Shown here in pieces: positions 47,514 to 56,315 of a DNA stretch of 64,000 nt. How positions within the stretch are numbered: position 1 is the first letter of the stretch; each line of letters starts with the position of its first letter. This DNA is from Acinetobacter nosocomialis NIPH 2119 (GTDB taxonomy: Bacteria > Pseudomonadota > Gammaproteobacteria > Pseudomonadales > Moraxellaceae): the NCBI RefSeq assembly GCF_000368085.1, contig NZ_KB849239.1:3003715-3067714 (forward strand), given 5' to 3'. Made by a program: the position numbers and the translations under genes. The notes under the pieces are model-generated. The model saw only the letters and a program-made list of their open reading frames with translations. It ran no database searches and was not told the origin of the DNA.

Positions 47514-48482
47514 ATGGCACTTTTTAATTCCACTTCATGGGCAAAATATTCAGTCATTGCTGCCAGCCTTGCGGGAGTGATGATGCTAGGTGGTTGTGCC
47601 AAAAAAGAGGAACACACCACCACAACTCTAAATATTGGATACCAGAAATATGGCATCCTTCCTATTCTAAAAGCACGTGGTGACTTGGAAAAAGCACTAA
47701 AAGACCAAGGTGTACAAGTGAAATGGGTTGAGTTTCCTGCGGGACCTCAATTACTTGAAGGTCTAAATGTCGGAAGCGTTTCATTAGGTGAAGCAGGCGA
47801 AGCACCTCCTATTTTTGCTCAAGCGGCCAATCCAAATTTAGTCTATGTTGCAAACCAACCGGCTGCACCAAAAGCAGAAGCATTATTGGTACAAAAGGAC
47901 TCTCCTATTCACTCTATTCAGGATCTAAAAGGCAAACGTGTCGCACTGAATAAAGGTTCGAATGTTCACTATCTTTTATTAAAAGTCTTAGAAGCAAATC
48001 ACTTGAGCTTAAGTGATATACAACCTGTTTATTTACCACCATCAGATGCGCGTGCAGCCTTTGAAAAAGGAGCTGTCGACGCATGGGTGATTTGGGATCC
48101 GTTCTTTGCAGCAGCTGAACATCAAATTCAAGCTCGTGTTTTAGCGACTGGTGAAAATTTGGTGAGCAATCATCAGTTCTACTTGGCTGATCGTAAATTT
48201 GCAGAAAGTAATCCGAAAGTACTCAACACTGTTGTGCAAACACTAAATCAGACAACTGAATGGGTCAGCACGCATCAAGATGAAGCGGCTAAGCTACTCG
48301 AAAAACCTACTGCACTTGAGTTTGATGTACTCAAAACGTCCATTTCGCGAATGGGTTTTGGAGTTCAGCCAATATCTGACAAGGTCGCCCAAGAACAACA
48401 ATATGTAGCCGATGCCTTTTATGCGCAAAAGCTCATTCCAAACAAGCTCACCATACAAGAAGCCATTTTAAAACTGAAATAA
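47514..48482 (+). CDS. ssuA: Sulfonate ABC transporter substrate-binding lipoprotein
   Basis: A 322-residue SsuA/TauA-type periplasmic binding protein. The signal peptide ends LGGC, so it is a lipoprotein (Cys28). Family marks are LNIGYQKYGILPILKARGDL, WVEFPAGPQLLEGLNVGSVS, and DARAAFEKGAVDAWVIWDPF near residue 180. It delivers alkanesulfonates to the SsuB/SsuC importer. It is the first gene of the operon; a paralogue, lacking the lipobox, follows after 71 bp. The ATG at 47514 follows GGGGAG. Confidence 0.9.
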   Translation: MALFNSTSWAKYSVIAASLAGVMMLGGCAKKEEHTTTTLNIGYQKYGILPILKARGDLEKALKDQGVQVKWVEFPAGPQLLEGLNVGSVSLGEAGEAPPIFAQAANPNLVYVANQPAAPKAEALLVQKDSPIHSIQDLKGKRVALNKGSNVHYLLLKVLEANHLSLSDIQPVYLPPSDARAAFEKGAVDAWVIWDPFFAAAEHQIQARVLATGENLVSNHQFYLADRKFAESNPKVLNTVVQTLNQTTEWVSTHQDEAAKLLEKPTALEFDVLKTSISRMGFGVQPISDKVAQEQQYVADAFYAQKLIPNKLTIQEAILKLK

Positions 48483-48553
48483 ACCTAGCTTTGGCACAGC
48501 TTAAATAACGATATAAATGCTGTGCCTTGCCTTAAGGGAACAAGGATATCAAT

Positions 48554-49537
48554 ATGCAACATCAGTCATTATTTAAGAAGAGTCAGTGGACTCAGTTAGT
48601 TAAGCGCTTTAGCCCGCTCGCTGTCTTAGGTTTAACAATCGCAGCGCCTGCTTGGGCAATTGACCCAACAGTGAAAGAACTTCGTATCGGTTTTCAAAAA
48701 AGTTCGATTAACTTCGCGATTGCCAAACAGCAAAAACTATTTGAACAAGAATTTCCAAATGCCAAAATCACTTGGAATGAATTTCCCGCTGGCCCTCAAA
48801 TTTTAGAAGCCTTGGCTGTTGGCTCACTCGATGTCGGCGTTACTGGAGACACCCCGCCAGTCTATGCTCAAGCAGCGGGCAAGCCTTTATATTACATTGC
48901 TTATGAAGCAGCTAAGCCATTAGCGTCAGCAATTTTAGTTCCTAAAAACTCACAGCTTACTCAACTTAAAGACCTCAAAGGCAAACGTATTGCGCTACAA
49001 AAAGGTTCTAGCTCACATTACCTACTTGTACAGGCTGTGCGGAAAGCGGGCTTAAAATGGAGCGACATTACGCCAATTTGGCTCACACCTGCCGATGCTC
49101 GCGCTGCATTCCAAAAAGGTGCCGTTGATGCATGGGCAATTTGGGATCCTTACTACGCTTCAGCACAATTAGAAGACCAAGCTCGTGTTCTTGCATCTGG
49201 TAAAGGTCTAAGCCCGAACTATACCTTCTATTTAGCCGCTCCAAATTTTGTTAAGCAATATCCAAAAGCTGTTCCAGGACTCATCAAGCAGATCAATCAA
49301 GCTGACAAATGGGTTCAAAGCCATCAAGCAGAAACAGCAAGTGCGATTGGCCAAAGTACAGGCTTAAAACCTGCAACTAGTGACTTATTCATTAAACGTC
49401 GTCCACGTCCATCAGCAGCAGCTCCTCTTAACAGCAAAGTGATTGCTGAACAACAGCAGCTTGCAGACATCTTTACTCAACAAGGCATCATTCCAAAACC
49501 AATCAGCATTAAACAAGCTGTTTGGGGTGCCAAGTAA
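48554..49537 (+). CDS. ssuA: Sulfonate ABC transporter soluble substrate-binding protein
   Basis: A 327-residue paralogue of the preceding protein with an ordinary signal peptide (LAVLGLTIAAPAWA, cleaved before IDP) and no lipobox, so it should be free in the periplasm. It shares LRIGFQKSSINFAIAKQQKL, WNEFPAGPQILEALAVGSLD, VGVTGDTPPVYAQAAG and DARAAFQKGAVDAWAIWDPY. Two binding proteins with one permease suggest a broader sulfonate range. The gene lies 26 bp before ssuD. Confidence 0.92.
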   Translation: MQHQSLFKKSQWTQLVKRFSPLAVLGLTIAAPAWAIDPTVKELRIGFQKSSINFAIAKQQKLFEQEFPNAKITWNEFPAGPQILEALAVGSLDVGVTGDTPPVYAQAAGKPLYYIAYEAAKPLASAILVPKNSQLTQLKDLKGKRIALQKGSSSHYLLVQAVRKAGLKWSDITPIWLTPADARAAFQKGAVDAWAIWDPYYASAQLEDQARVLASGKGLSPNYTFYLAAPNFVKQYPKAVPGLIKQINQADKWVQSHQAETASAIGQSTGLKPATSDLFIKRRPRPSAAAPLNSKVIAEQQQLADIFTQQGIIPKPISIKQAVWGAK

Positions 49538-49563
49538 TTTCAATAGACATATAGGTAATGCAC

Positions 49564-50739
49564 ATGAAAATTTTCTGGTTTATTCCTACCCACGGTGATA
49601 GTCGCTATTTAGGTACAAGTAAAGGCGCTCGTCAGGTTGACCATGCCTATATGAAGCAAATTGCTGTGGCAGTAGATAATTTGGGCTATGAAGGTGTACT
49701 TATTCCAACGGGCCGTTCATGTGAAGACCCATGGATTACGGCGGCGAGCCTAATTGATGCAACTCAGCACCTTAAGTTTTTAGTTGCGTTACGTCCGGGG
49801 GTAACAACACCAGCTTTAGCTGCACGTATGGCTGCAACATTTGACCGCTTGTCCAATGGTCGTGTGTTACTCAACTTGGTGACAGGTGGCGATGAAGCCG
49901 AACTACGTGGTGATGGTTTATATGAAGATCACTCAACGCGTTATCAAACTGCCAATGAATACGTAAAAATCTGGCGCGAAATTTTGACGCGTTCACATAC
50001 AGGTGAAGCTTTTACATTCCACGGCGAACGCTTACAAGTCGATGATGCAAAACTACTTTATCCACCTGTTCAAAAACCTTACCCACCTCTTTGGTTTGGC
50101 GGTTCCTCAGATGTCGCGGTCGACCTTGCGGCTGAGCAAGTGGACACTTACCTCACTTGGGGTGAACCGCCAGCGGCCGTGAAAGAAAAGATCGAACATG
50201 TTCGTGCAAAAGCAGAGGCTAAAGGCCGTAAATTAACTTATGGCATTCGCTTGCATGTCATTGTTCGTGAAACCAACGAACAAGCATGGGCAGCTGCTAA
50301 CGAACTGATTCAGTATCTAGACGATGCAACTATTGCTGCAGCACAGAAAAAATTTGCACAAATGGACTCAGTTGGTCAGCAACGTATGGCTGCTCTACAC
50401 GGCGGTAATCGAGACAAACTTGAAGTATCTCCAAATCTTTGGGCAGGTATCGGTCTAGTCCGCGGTGGTGCAGGTACAGCACTTGTCGGCGACCCAGAAA
50501 CCGTTGCTGCACGTATTCAAGAATATGCAGATTTAGGTATCGATACCTTTATTTTCTCAGGCTATCCACACCTTGAAGAGTCAATCCGTTTTGCAGAGTT
50601 AGTATTCCCATTATTACCAATCGAGACCCGAGCTAAACTTGCTCAGCCAAACTTAACCGGACCATTCGGTGAAATCATTGCCAACAACTATGTTCCAGAC
50701 GAGAAGAAACAAAATAGTTCCGTCAAGGAGCCTGCATGA
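49564..50739 (+). CDS. ssuD: FMNH2-dependent alkanesulfonate monooxygenase
   Basis: A 391-residue luciferase-like monooxygenase that splits alkanesulfonates into aldehyde and sulfite with FMNH2 and oxygen. Marks are [16 protein letters not shown] at the start, [14 protein letters not shown] with the active-site Cys, [38 protein letters not shown] and [21 protein letters not shown] use the ATG at 49564, eight bases from an AGG, rather than the ATG two codons earlier. The stop overlaps the ssuC start (ATGA). No ssuE partner sits in the operon; the flavin reductase at 60293 is a candidate. Confidence 0.95.
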   Translation: MKIFWFIPTHGDSRYLGTSKGARQVDHAYMKQIAVAVDNLGYEGVLIPTGRSCEDPWITAASLIDATQHLKFLVALRPGVTTPALAARMAATFDRLSNGRVLLNLVTGGDEAELRGDGLYEDHSTRYQTANEYVKIWREILTRSHTGEAFTFHGERLQVDDAKLLYPPVQKPYPPLWFGGSSDVAVDLAAEQVDTYLTWGEPPAAVKEKIEHVRAKAEAKGRKLTYGIRLHVIVRETNEQAWAAANELIQYLDDATIAAAQKKFAQMDSVGQQRMAALHGGNRDKLEVSPNLWAGIGLVRGGAGTALVGDPETVAARIQEYADLGIDTFIFSGYPHLEESIRFAELVFPLLPIETRAKLAQPNLTGPFGEIIANNYVPDEKKQNSSVKEPA

Positions 50740-51533
50740 GCAAAGATATAAATATTGTTTCACGTGGAACGAAACAAATCGGGCAGCGTTTGCTGCCTTG
50801 GATTTTCCCTATTCTTCTATTGGTTGTTTGGCAAATTGCCTCAACTTCGGGTCTTTTAGAAAGCCGTATTTTGCCCGCCCCGACTGCTGTCGTTTCGGCA
50901 TTTTGGCATCTTTTGGTGAGTGGGGAACTATGGCATCACGTTAAAGTAAGTGCTGGTCGTGCACTGCTTGGCCTTCTGATAGGCGGCGGTTTAGGTTTGC
51001 TCTTAGGTCTGCTCAATGGATCTTCACGTTTCGCCTCTACCCTGCTCGATACGACCTTGCAAATGATTCGTAATATTCCGGCTCTTGCACTTATTCCACT
51101 GGTGATTTTGTGGTTCGGTATTGATGAAACAGCAAAATTATTCTTGGTGGCAGTTGGTGTTTTCTTCCCTATTTATATCAATACCTATCACGGTATTCGT
51201 TCAGTCGACCCCCAATTGATTGAGATGGGTAAAAGCTATGGCCTTTCCCGTTGGCAGCTTTACAAAGAAATTATTCTACCGGGTGCGATGCCTTCTATTT
51301 TAGTCGGTTTACGTTTTGCATTAGGTTTGGTTTGGGTGTTGCTCATTGTAGCTGAGACTATTTCAGCACAAGCAGGTATCGGTTACATGACCATGAATGC
51401 GCGTGAGTTTTTGCAAACAGATGTGGTACTCGTCGGTATTCTTCTTTATGCCCTATTAGGTAAGTTAGCCGATGTTTTAGCACAACTTTTGGAACGCTAT
51501 TTATTACGCTGGCACGCGGGATATCAGAAATAA
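50736..51533 (+). CDS. ssuC: Sulfonate ABC transporter permease
   Basis: A 265-residue inner-membrane permease with about six hydrophobic segments. The EAA loop reads [20 protein letters not shown] (about residues 163-182) and is the docking site for Ssu[21 protein letters not shown] and [20 protein letters not shown] are typical of the nitrate/taurine/sulfonate subgroup. It is translationally coupled to ssuD by a four-base overlap. Confidence 0.95.
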   Translation: MSKDINIVSRGTKQIGQRLLPWIFPILLLVVWQIASTSGLLESRILPAPTAVVSAFWHLLVSGELWHHVKVSAGRALLGLLIGGGLGLLLGLLNGSSRFASTLLDTTLQMIRNIPALALIPLVILWFGIDETAKLFLVAVGVFFPIYINTYHGIRSVDPQLIEMGKSYGLSRWQLYKEIILPGAMPSILVGLRFALGLVWVLLIVAETISAQAGIGYMTMNAREFLQTDVVLVGILLYALLGKLADVLAQLLERYLLRWHAGYQK

Positions 51534-51546
51534 GGGAGCTTAGAAT

Positions 51547-52347
51547 ATGACAAATCTGAATTTAAATATTAATCAGAATGACGTAGAGCTCATTCCAGAA
51601 AATCATCCAGAGTCACAAGAACCCGTAGTAGGTGCAGAGATTCTGATTGAACAGCTTTATAAGTTTTATGGTGAGGTTAAAGTTCTTGAAGATCTTAACC
51701 TACATATTCAACCGGGCGAATTTTTAGCTATTGTTGGTCGTAGTGGCTGCGGTAAAAGTACCTTACTACGCTTAATTGCCCAACTTGAAAAAGCAAGTTT
51801 TGGTGAGATCAAGTTTAAATCTGCCCGACATTTACGTGAAGGAATTACTAACGATGACATTCGGGTTATGTTCCAAGACCCACGCTTACTTCCTTGGCGA
51901 AATATTCTTCAAAACGTTCAACTTGGGCTACCAAAATCGCAACATGCTTTAGCAGAAGAATTATTAGAGAAAGTAGGTTTAAAAGAAAAAGCGGGACAAT
52001 GGCCTTCACAGCTCTCTGGTGGACAACGACAACGTACCGCCCTAGCCCGTGCGTTATCTCATACTCCCCGTATTTTACTGCTAGATGAACCTTTGGGTGC
52101 ATTAGATGCGCTCACCCGCCTTGAGATGCAAAGCTTGATTGAACGTTTATGGAAAGAGCAAGGTTTTACTGCCATTTTGGTCACACACGATGTAAGTGAA
52201 GCAGTGCAACTGGCCGACCGTATTATCCTATTAGATAAGGGCCAAATTGCCCAAAGTTTCCAAGTGAATTTGCCACGTCCGCGTAAAAAGAGCATCACTT
52301 TTGCCCAGCTTGAACAACAAGTACTCGACGCAGTCTTAGCAACTTAA
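51547..52347 (+). CDS. ssuB: Sulfonate ABC transporter ATPase
   Basis: A 266-residue ABC ATPase: Walker [21 protein letters not shown] near residue 61, Q-loop [14 protein letters not shown], signature [15 protein letters not shown], Walker [21 protein letters not shown] and switch His in [12 protein letters not shown]. It powers SsuC. There is a short N-terminal extension of about 30 residues rich in Asn and Glu. It is the last gene of the operon and a terminator follows. Confidence 0.95.
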   Translation: MTNLNLNINQNDVELIPENHPESQEPVVGAEILIEQLYKFYGEVKVLEDLNLHIQPGEFLAIVGRSGCGKSTLLRLIAQLEKASFGEIKFKSARHLREGITNDDIRVMFQDPRLLPWRNILQNVQLGLPKSQHALAEELLEKVGLKEKAGQWPSQLSGGQRQRTALARALSHTPRILLLDEPLGALDALTRLEMQSLIERLWKEQGFTAILVTHDVSEAVQLADRIILLDKGQIAQSFQVNLPRPRKKSITFAQLEQQVLDAVLAT

Positions 52348-52397
52348 GGTTGAGATGAGTAATGAGAACCATTTCAACAACAAAATGCCCACTTAAT

Positions 52398-52431
52398 GAG
52401 CAATAAAACTGATGATTTATTGCTCTTTTTT
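52398..52431 (+). terminator. Terminator of the ssu operon
   Basis: GAGCAATAAA and TTTATTGCTC with an 8-base loop, followed by TTTTTT, 50 bp after the ssuB stop. Confidence 0.88.
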
Positions 52432-52608
52432 AGGGCGAAGATCAAAAAATATTTTTAAGAATAACAATAAACTAGTGAATCTCTCTATTTTTTGCACAAT
52501 AGTATATCTATTGCTCAAATAACTATCCGTTTTTTCACTAAAAAAGTGAGACACCTGTGCACAAATCAAACGATTTACCTTACAATGGGAGCACTATCTT
52601 TTTAATTT

Positions 52609-53229
52609 ATGCAGCAAATGGAACAAAAGAAGAGTACTCAAAAGCGCAATCAGCTTCTTGCTGCCGCCCTTGATGTGTTTTCACTATATGGGTTCAGTGG
52701 TGCAAGTCTGGATGAAATTGCCCAACTCGCTGACATGCATAAGTCGAATATTTTCTATTACTATGAAAATAAAGAGTCTTTATATGTGGAAGTGCTGACC
52801 ACAGTTTTACAAAAATGGCTTGCTCCCTTACAAACCTTAGAAGCTGAGTTAGAACCGGCCGAAGCTTTGTCTCACTACTTAATACAAAAAATCGAACTTT
52901 CTCGTAGCCAACCAAAAGCTTCGCGATTATTTGCTTTGGAAATTATCCAAGGGGCACCACACATTTTGCCTATACTGAAAGGACCTTTGAAAAAGCTATT
53001 TAAGCGTAAAGCCAAGGTCATTCAAACATGGCAAGAAGAAGGAAAAATTTCTCCAGATATCGACCCTGAGCTGTTAATACTCAATATTTGGGGTCTTACA
53101 CAAAACTATGCCGATTTTGCCACGCAAATGGAAATGGTGACTGGAAAAACACTGCGTAACCGCAGTATGTTCCAACGCTCGATTGAGCATACAGTACATA
53201 TGATGCTCTACGGCGTATTACCTCGCTAA
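52609..53229 (+). CDS. TetR-family regulator, RutR-like
   Basis: A 206-residue TetR protein with the HTH ASLDEIAQLADMHKSNIFYYY (residues about 32-52), whose KSNIFYYYENKESLY run is typical of RutR relatives, and a C-terminal domain with RLFALEIIQGAPHILPILK that fits TetR_C_6. RutR responds to uracil, but no pyrimidine genes are nearby, so the ligand is unknown. It follows the ssu operon after a terminator and 180 bp, on the same strand. The start could also be the Met three codons in. Confidence 0.85.
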   Translation: MQQMEQKKSTQKRNQLLAAALDVFSLYGFSGASLDEIAQLADMHKSNIFYYYENKESLYVEVLTTVLQKWLAPLQTLEAELEPAEALSHYLIQKIELSRSQPKASRLFALEIIQGAPHILPILKGPLKKLFKRKAKVIQTWQEEGKISPDIDPELLILNIWGLTQNYADFATQMEMVTGKTLRNRSMFQRSIEHTVHMMLYGVLPR

Positions 53230-53232
53230 AAT

Positions 53233-53264
53233 AAAAAAGATCGGCAAATTTGCCGATCTTTTTT
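53233..53264. terminator. Bidirectional terminator between the TetR gene and the nucleosidase gene
   Basis: AAAAAAGATCGGCAAA joined directly to TTTGCCGATCTTTTTT, a 32-bp perfect palindrome between convergent genes. It abuts the nucleosidase stop codon. Confidence 0.88.
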
Positions 53265-53830
53265 TAAAAATGATTTTGATAAAGAGCCAAGAGCTTTTGC
53301 GCACCCAATAATAAATTTTCTTCCCAATCTAAATGAGCGGTATCGTCTGCGCCATCAGTAATATATTTCACCGAAATTAAACGTACACCTAGCTTGTGGC
53401 AAACTTTGGCTAAAGCATACCCTTCCATATCCACCACATCACACGCGACTTTTGGCTGGCCAGTTTCAAATGAATCCCCTGTCCCGCAAATCCCTTTTGG
53501 TAAATCAGCAAAATGCGTTTGGAGATGAATCTCTGCCGGTAAATGATCATCTAACGGCGTTACACCTACTTCAAACCCTAATGGTGAAACATCCATATCA
53601 CGTTGTACAAAGGTTTTTACTTCAACTAAATTATGTCGATTAAAAGACGAACTTCCAGCTGTACCTAAGTTAATTAGAGTTTTACAGCCTGTTTTTTGAA
53701 TAACTTCAAATGCTTTAAAAGCAGCGTTGATTTTACCTATACCACTGTAATGGACTTCAATACCTGCTTGCTCAAATAAACCTTTAGATTCATTAGGAAG
53801 TGCCATAATTAAAGCGATATCTTTGTTCAT
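53264..53830 (-). CDS. MTA/SAH nucleosidase-like protein, short form
   Basis: A 188-residue purine-nucleoside phosphorylase/nucleosidase family protein. It keeps ALIMALPNESKGL (catalytic Glu near residue 14), the glycine-rich TLINLGTAGSSS, VVDMEGYALAKVC (nucleoside-binding Met-Glu) and VKYITDGADD (catalytic Asp). At 188 residues it is shorter than the usual 230 or so, lacking part of the central loops. It probably cleaves adenine from methylthioadenosine or S-adenosylhomocysteine, or acts on a related nucleoside. It stands alone between convergent and co-directional neighbours. Confidence 0.72.
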   Translation of the reverse strand: MNKDIALIMALPNESKGLFEQAGIEVHYSGIGKINAAFKAFEVIQKTGCKTLINLGTAGSSSFNRHNLVEVKTFVQRDMDVSPLGFEVGVTPLDDHLPAEIHLQTHFADLPKGICGTGDSFETGQPKVACDVVDMEGYALAKVCHKLGVRLISVKYITDGADDTAHLDWEENLLLGAQKLLALYQNHF

Positions 53831-53911
53831 TCAAAAAGGCTCAATTCAAGATTAATAAATTAGAAAATAAGTATAAATCAGGTGCAAAAGCTTTTTTGCA
53901 CCTTTTCACCA

Positions 53912-55045
53912 TTACTGCATTCTTTCTTGTAAAGCTACCAAACATGGAGAAAAGAACAGCTTGCCACTATATGCGCCAGCTAAGGTTTTCTTCATTACTA
54001 CGCTCCACATTACAAGTAATAAAATACTGAATGCCACAGCAACGTATTGTAGAAATATAACTTCAATCTGATGACTTAGATTAAATAAAGCCAAAATAAA
54101 CACACCAAATGGGAAAGTTAAACCCCACCAACCCAAGTTAAACGGAATACCTGTTTTTGCATGACGAAGCGTTGTTAATATCGCAAGACCTAGCCACCAT
54201 AACCCGAACCCTAAAAGTACCAGACTACCCACAACGCCTAATGCTTGAAATACATGGGTAAACTCAGAAAAGCCAATATTTACCAATACTCTTTTTGCCT
54301 GTTCACCTAGCAACAATAGACCTAAAGCACCTGTGCCAATTGGGCCTAAAGATAACCAGCTAGAAATTGCGACTTCTTTTTCTGGTAACTGATGCAAAGC
54401 CATACGCAACATTAAAATCGTTAAAATGGCAAATGCAGGTAATACAGAAATTCCCCAGAGTACATATCCCGCTAACAATAAATGAAAGCTGTGAAAATCT
54501 GCTGGTAAATGTGCAACCAACATGCCCGCAGAGCTTGCCGCGACTTCACAAGCAACGACAGGTAACAACCAAATTGCAGTCATGGTATGTAGCTGATGAT
54601 TCTGACGGCTAAACATGCAAAACGGCACAATCCAAGCAATTGCTAACGCTAAAAAGACATCGATGTACCATAAAGCTTGAGCAATATGGATTGCTACTTC
54701 ACCATAAAGCCCGATTCCGAAGCTTAAAAAGCCATTTAGTATGGTTGCAAGCCCCATCGGTATAGCGCCTAAAAACAAGCACATATTTGGATGATTAAAT
54801 ACTTGCTTCGCTTCATGAGGGAAAAGAAACCATCGCAATAAATAAAGACCTGAAAAAACACTAAATAGAACAATATTAAATTGCCATAACAGTGTAGCCA
54901 GCATAAATAAAAATGATTTGGCAAATGGAAGCTGAATTAAAATCATACTAACCACGCCAGTACCCATAGTTGCTGTAAACCAATTTGGGGTAAAATGCCG
55001 TATAACATCTTTACTTTGATTTAATTGGTAAAAGGGTCTTTTCAT
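53912..55045 (-). CDS. TDT-family (TehA/SSU1/MAE1-like) transporter
   Basis: A 377-residue membrane protein with about ten evenly spaced hydrophobic segments. FTPNWFTATMGTGVVSMILI near the N-terminus, YLLRWFLFPHEAKQVFNHPN and GLGPIGTGALG-like SWLSLGPIGTGALGLLLLG are signatures of the tellurite-resistance/dicarboxylate family. Members export sulfite (SSU1), move malate, or act as anion channels. Sulfite export would fit the nearby sulfonate operon, but two unrelated genes separate them, so the substrate is open. Confidence 0.8.
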   Translation of the reverse strand: MKRPFYQLNQSKDVIRHFTPNWFTATMGTGVVSMILIQLPFAKSFLFMLATLLWQFNIVLFSVFSGLYLLRWFLFPHEAKQVFNHPNMCLFLGAIPMGLATILNGFLSFGIGLYGEVAIHIAQALWYIDVFLALAIAWIVPFCMFSRQNHQLHTMTAIWLLPVVACEVAASSAGMLVAHLPADFHSFHLLLAGYVLWGISVLPAFAILTILMLRMALHQLPEKEVAISSWLSLGPIGTGALGLLLLGEQAKRVLVNIGFSEFTHVFQALGVVGSLVLLGFGLWWLGLAILTTLRHAKTGIPFNLGWWGLTFPFGVFILALFNLSHQIEVIFLQYVAVAFSILLLVMWSVVMKKTLAGAYSGKLFFSPCLVALQERMQ

Positions 55046-55252
55046 CTTAAGTCTCTAATCAAAGAGTGAATGAAACTATAGTAGGATAAATTAATAATAA
55101 GAAAAATTGATTTATTTTTATTTAATTCATCAATTTTTTAGATATAAAAGATATTCATTTGAAAAATACCTGAGTAAAAACACAACAACAAGACGAATCT
55201 GTGAGATTATGGCAATATATAGCCCTTGCAAAAATAGCCATATTTTAAGTTC

Positions 55253-56254
55253 ATGAAACTGCTACGTCTTAATGCGTTATCGCCCAATTTCCAGTTGCCG
55301 CAAACAGCGGTAACTATTGGTAATTTTGATGGTGTCCATTTAGGTCACCAAGCGATGATTGCTCAACTGAAAAAAATTGCTGCAGCACAAGGCTTAAAAA
55401 CATTGGTCATGATTTTTGAGCCCCAACCGCTTGAGTTCTTTAAAGGCTACGATGCCCCGCCTCGTATTAATTCCTTACGGGAAAAAGTTGAATATCTAGC
55501 TGAACTTGGGGTGGATTACATTGCGGTTGCCAAGTTTGACCAGCATTTCCGTAGCATGAGTGCTTCTGAGTTTGCAGATTTATTAAAAGACAAATTAAAT
55601 GCTCAAGCTTTGGTTTTAGGAGATGACTTTCATTTCGGCAAAGACCGTCAAGGTAACAGCGAATTTTTAAAGAATTACGGATTTCAAGTCACAAATTTAC
55701 ATACGATTGAACTCGAAGGTGAACGCGTCAGTTCAACTCGTATTCGCCAAGTGCTTCAAGTGGGCAATCTCGCTTTAGCAGCTAAATTATTAGGCCGTCC
55801 GTACAGTATTACCGGACGTGTTCAATATGGCGACCAAATTGGACGAACTTTAGATTTTCCAACGATTAATGTTCGTCTAAACCGCCATAAGCCTTGTTTA
55901 AATGGTATTTATGGCGTTGAAGTCATTTGCGAGACAACTTCGCTAACTCAAAAAGTGCTTCAGGATAATCCTGAAAAACCGGGAATTGCCGGATATCATG
56001 AAAACAGCCTTTATGGTGCAGGTCATGTCGGTACTCGCCCAGCCATCCAGCAAGAGCATCCAGAGTGGAGATTAGAAGTACATTTCCCTGATGTTTCTGC
56101 TAATCTGTATGGCTTATTTATGCGGGTGACTTTTCTTCACTATCTTCATGGTGAATTGAACTACCCTTCGCTTGAGGCACTTAAGGCAGGAATTGATAAT
56201 GACGTGCAGCAATTACGACAATATCGTAACGACACGACACAATTTCCTTTTTAA
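55253..56254 (+). CDS. ribF: Bifunctional riboflavin kinase/FAD synthetase
   Basis: A 333-residue enzyme: the N-terminal FMN adenylyltransferase has AVTIGNFDGVHLGHQAMIAQ (residues 20-39) and VLGDDFHFGKDRQGN, and SSTRIRQVLQVGNL closes that domain. The C-terminal kinase has GRTLDFPTINVRL (the PTAN-like motif) and ends with the usual helical tail. It makes FMN and FAD from riboflavin. It precedes ileS by 61 bp, the conserved ribF-ileS-lspA order. Confidence 0.95.
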   Translation: MKLLRLNALSPNFQLPQTAVTIGNFDGVHLGHQAMIAQLKKIAAAQGLKTLVMIFEPQPLEFFKGYDAPPRINSLREKVEYLAELGVDYIAVAKFDQHFRSMSASEFADLLKDKLNAQALVLGDDFHFGKDRQGNSEFLKNYGFQVTNLHTIELEGERVSSTRIRQVLQVGNLALAAKLLGRPYSITGRVQYGDQIGRTLDFPTINVRLNRHKPCLNGIYGVEVICETTSLTQKVLQDNPEKPGIAGYHENSLYGAGHVGTRPAIQQEHPEWRLEVHFPDVSANLYGLFMRVTFLHYLHGELNYPSLEALKAGIDNDVQQLRQYRNDTTQFPF

Positions 56255-56315
56255 TTCGAATTTTGATTGTAAAACATGTCGGCTCCCAAGCTGATTAAAC
56301 TGGAAGACAACTTGC

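Noticed and set aside
53233..53264. 32-bp perfect palindrome as a regulator binding site
   Set aside because: It sits between convergent genes with A and T runs on its two sides, so it is best read as a two-way terminator.
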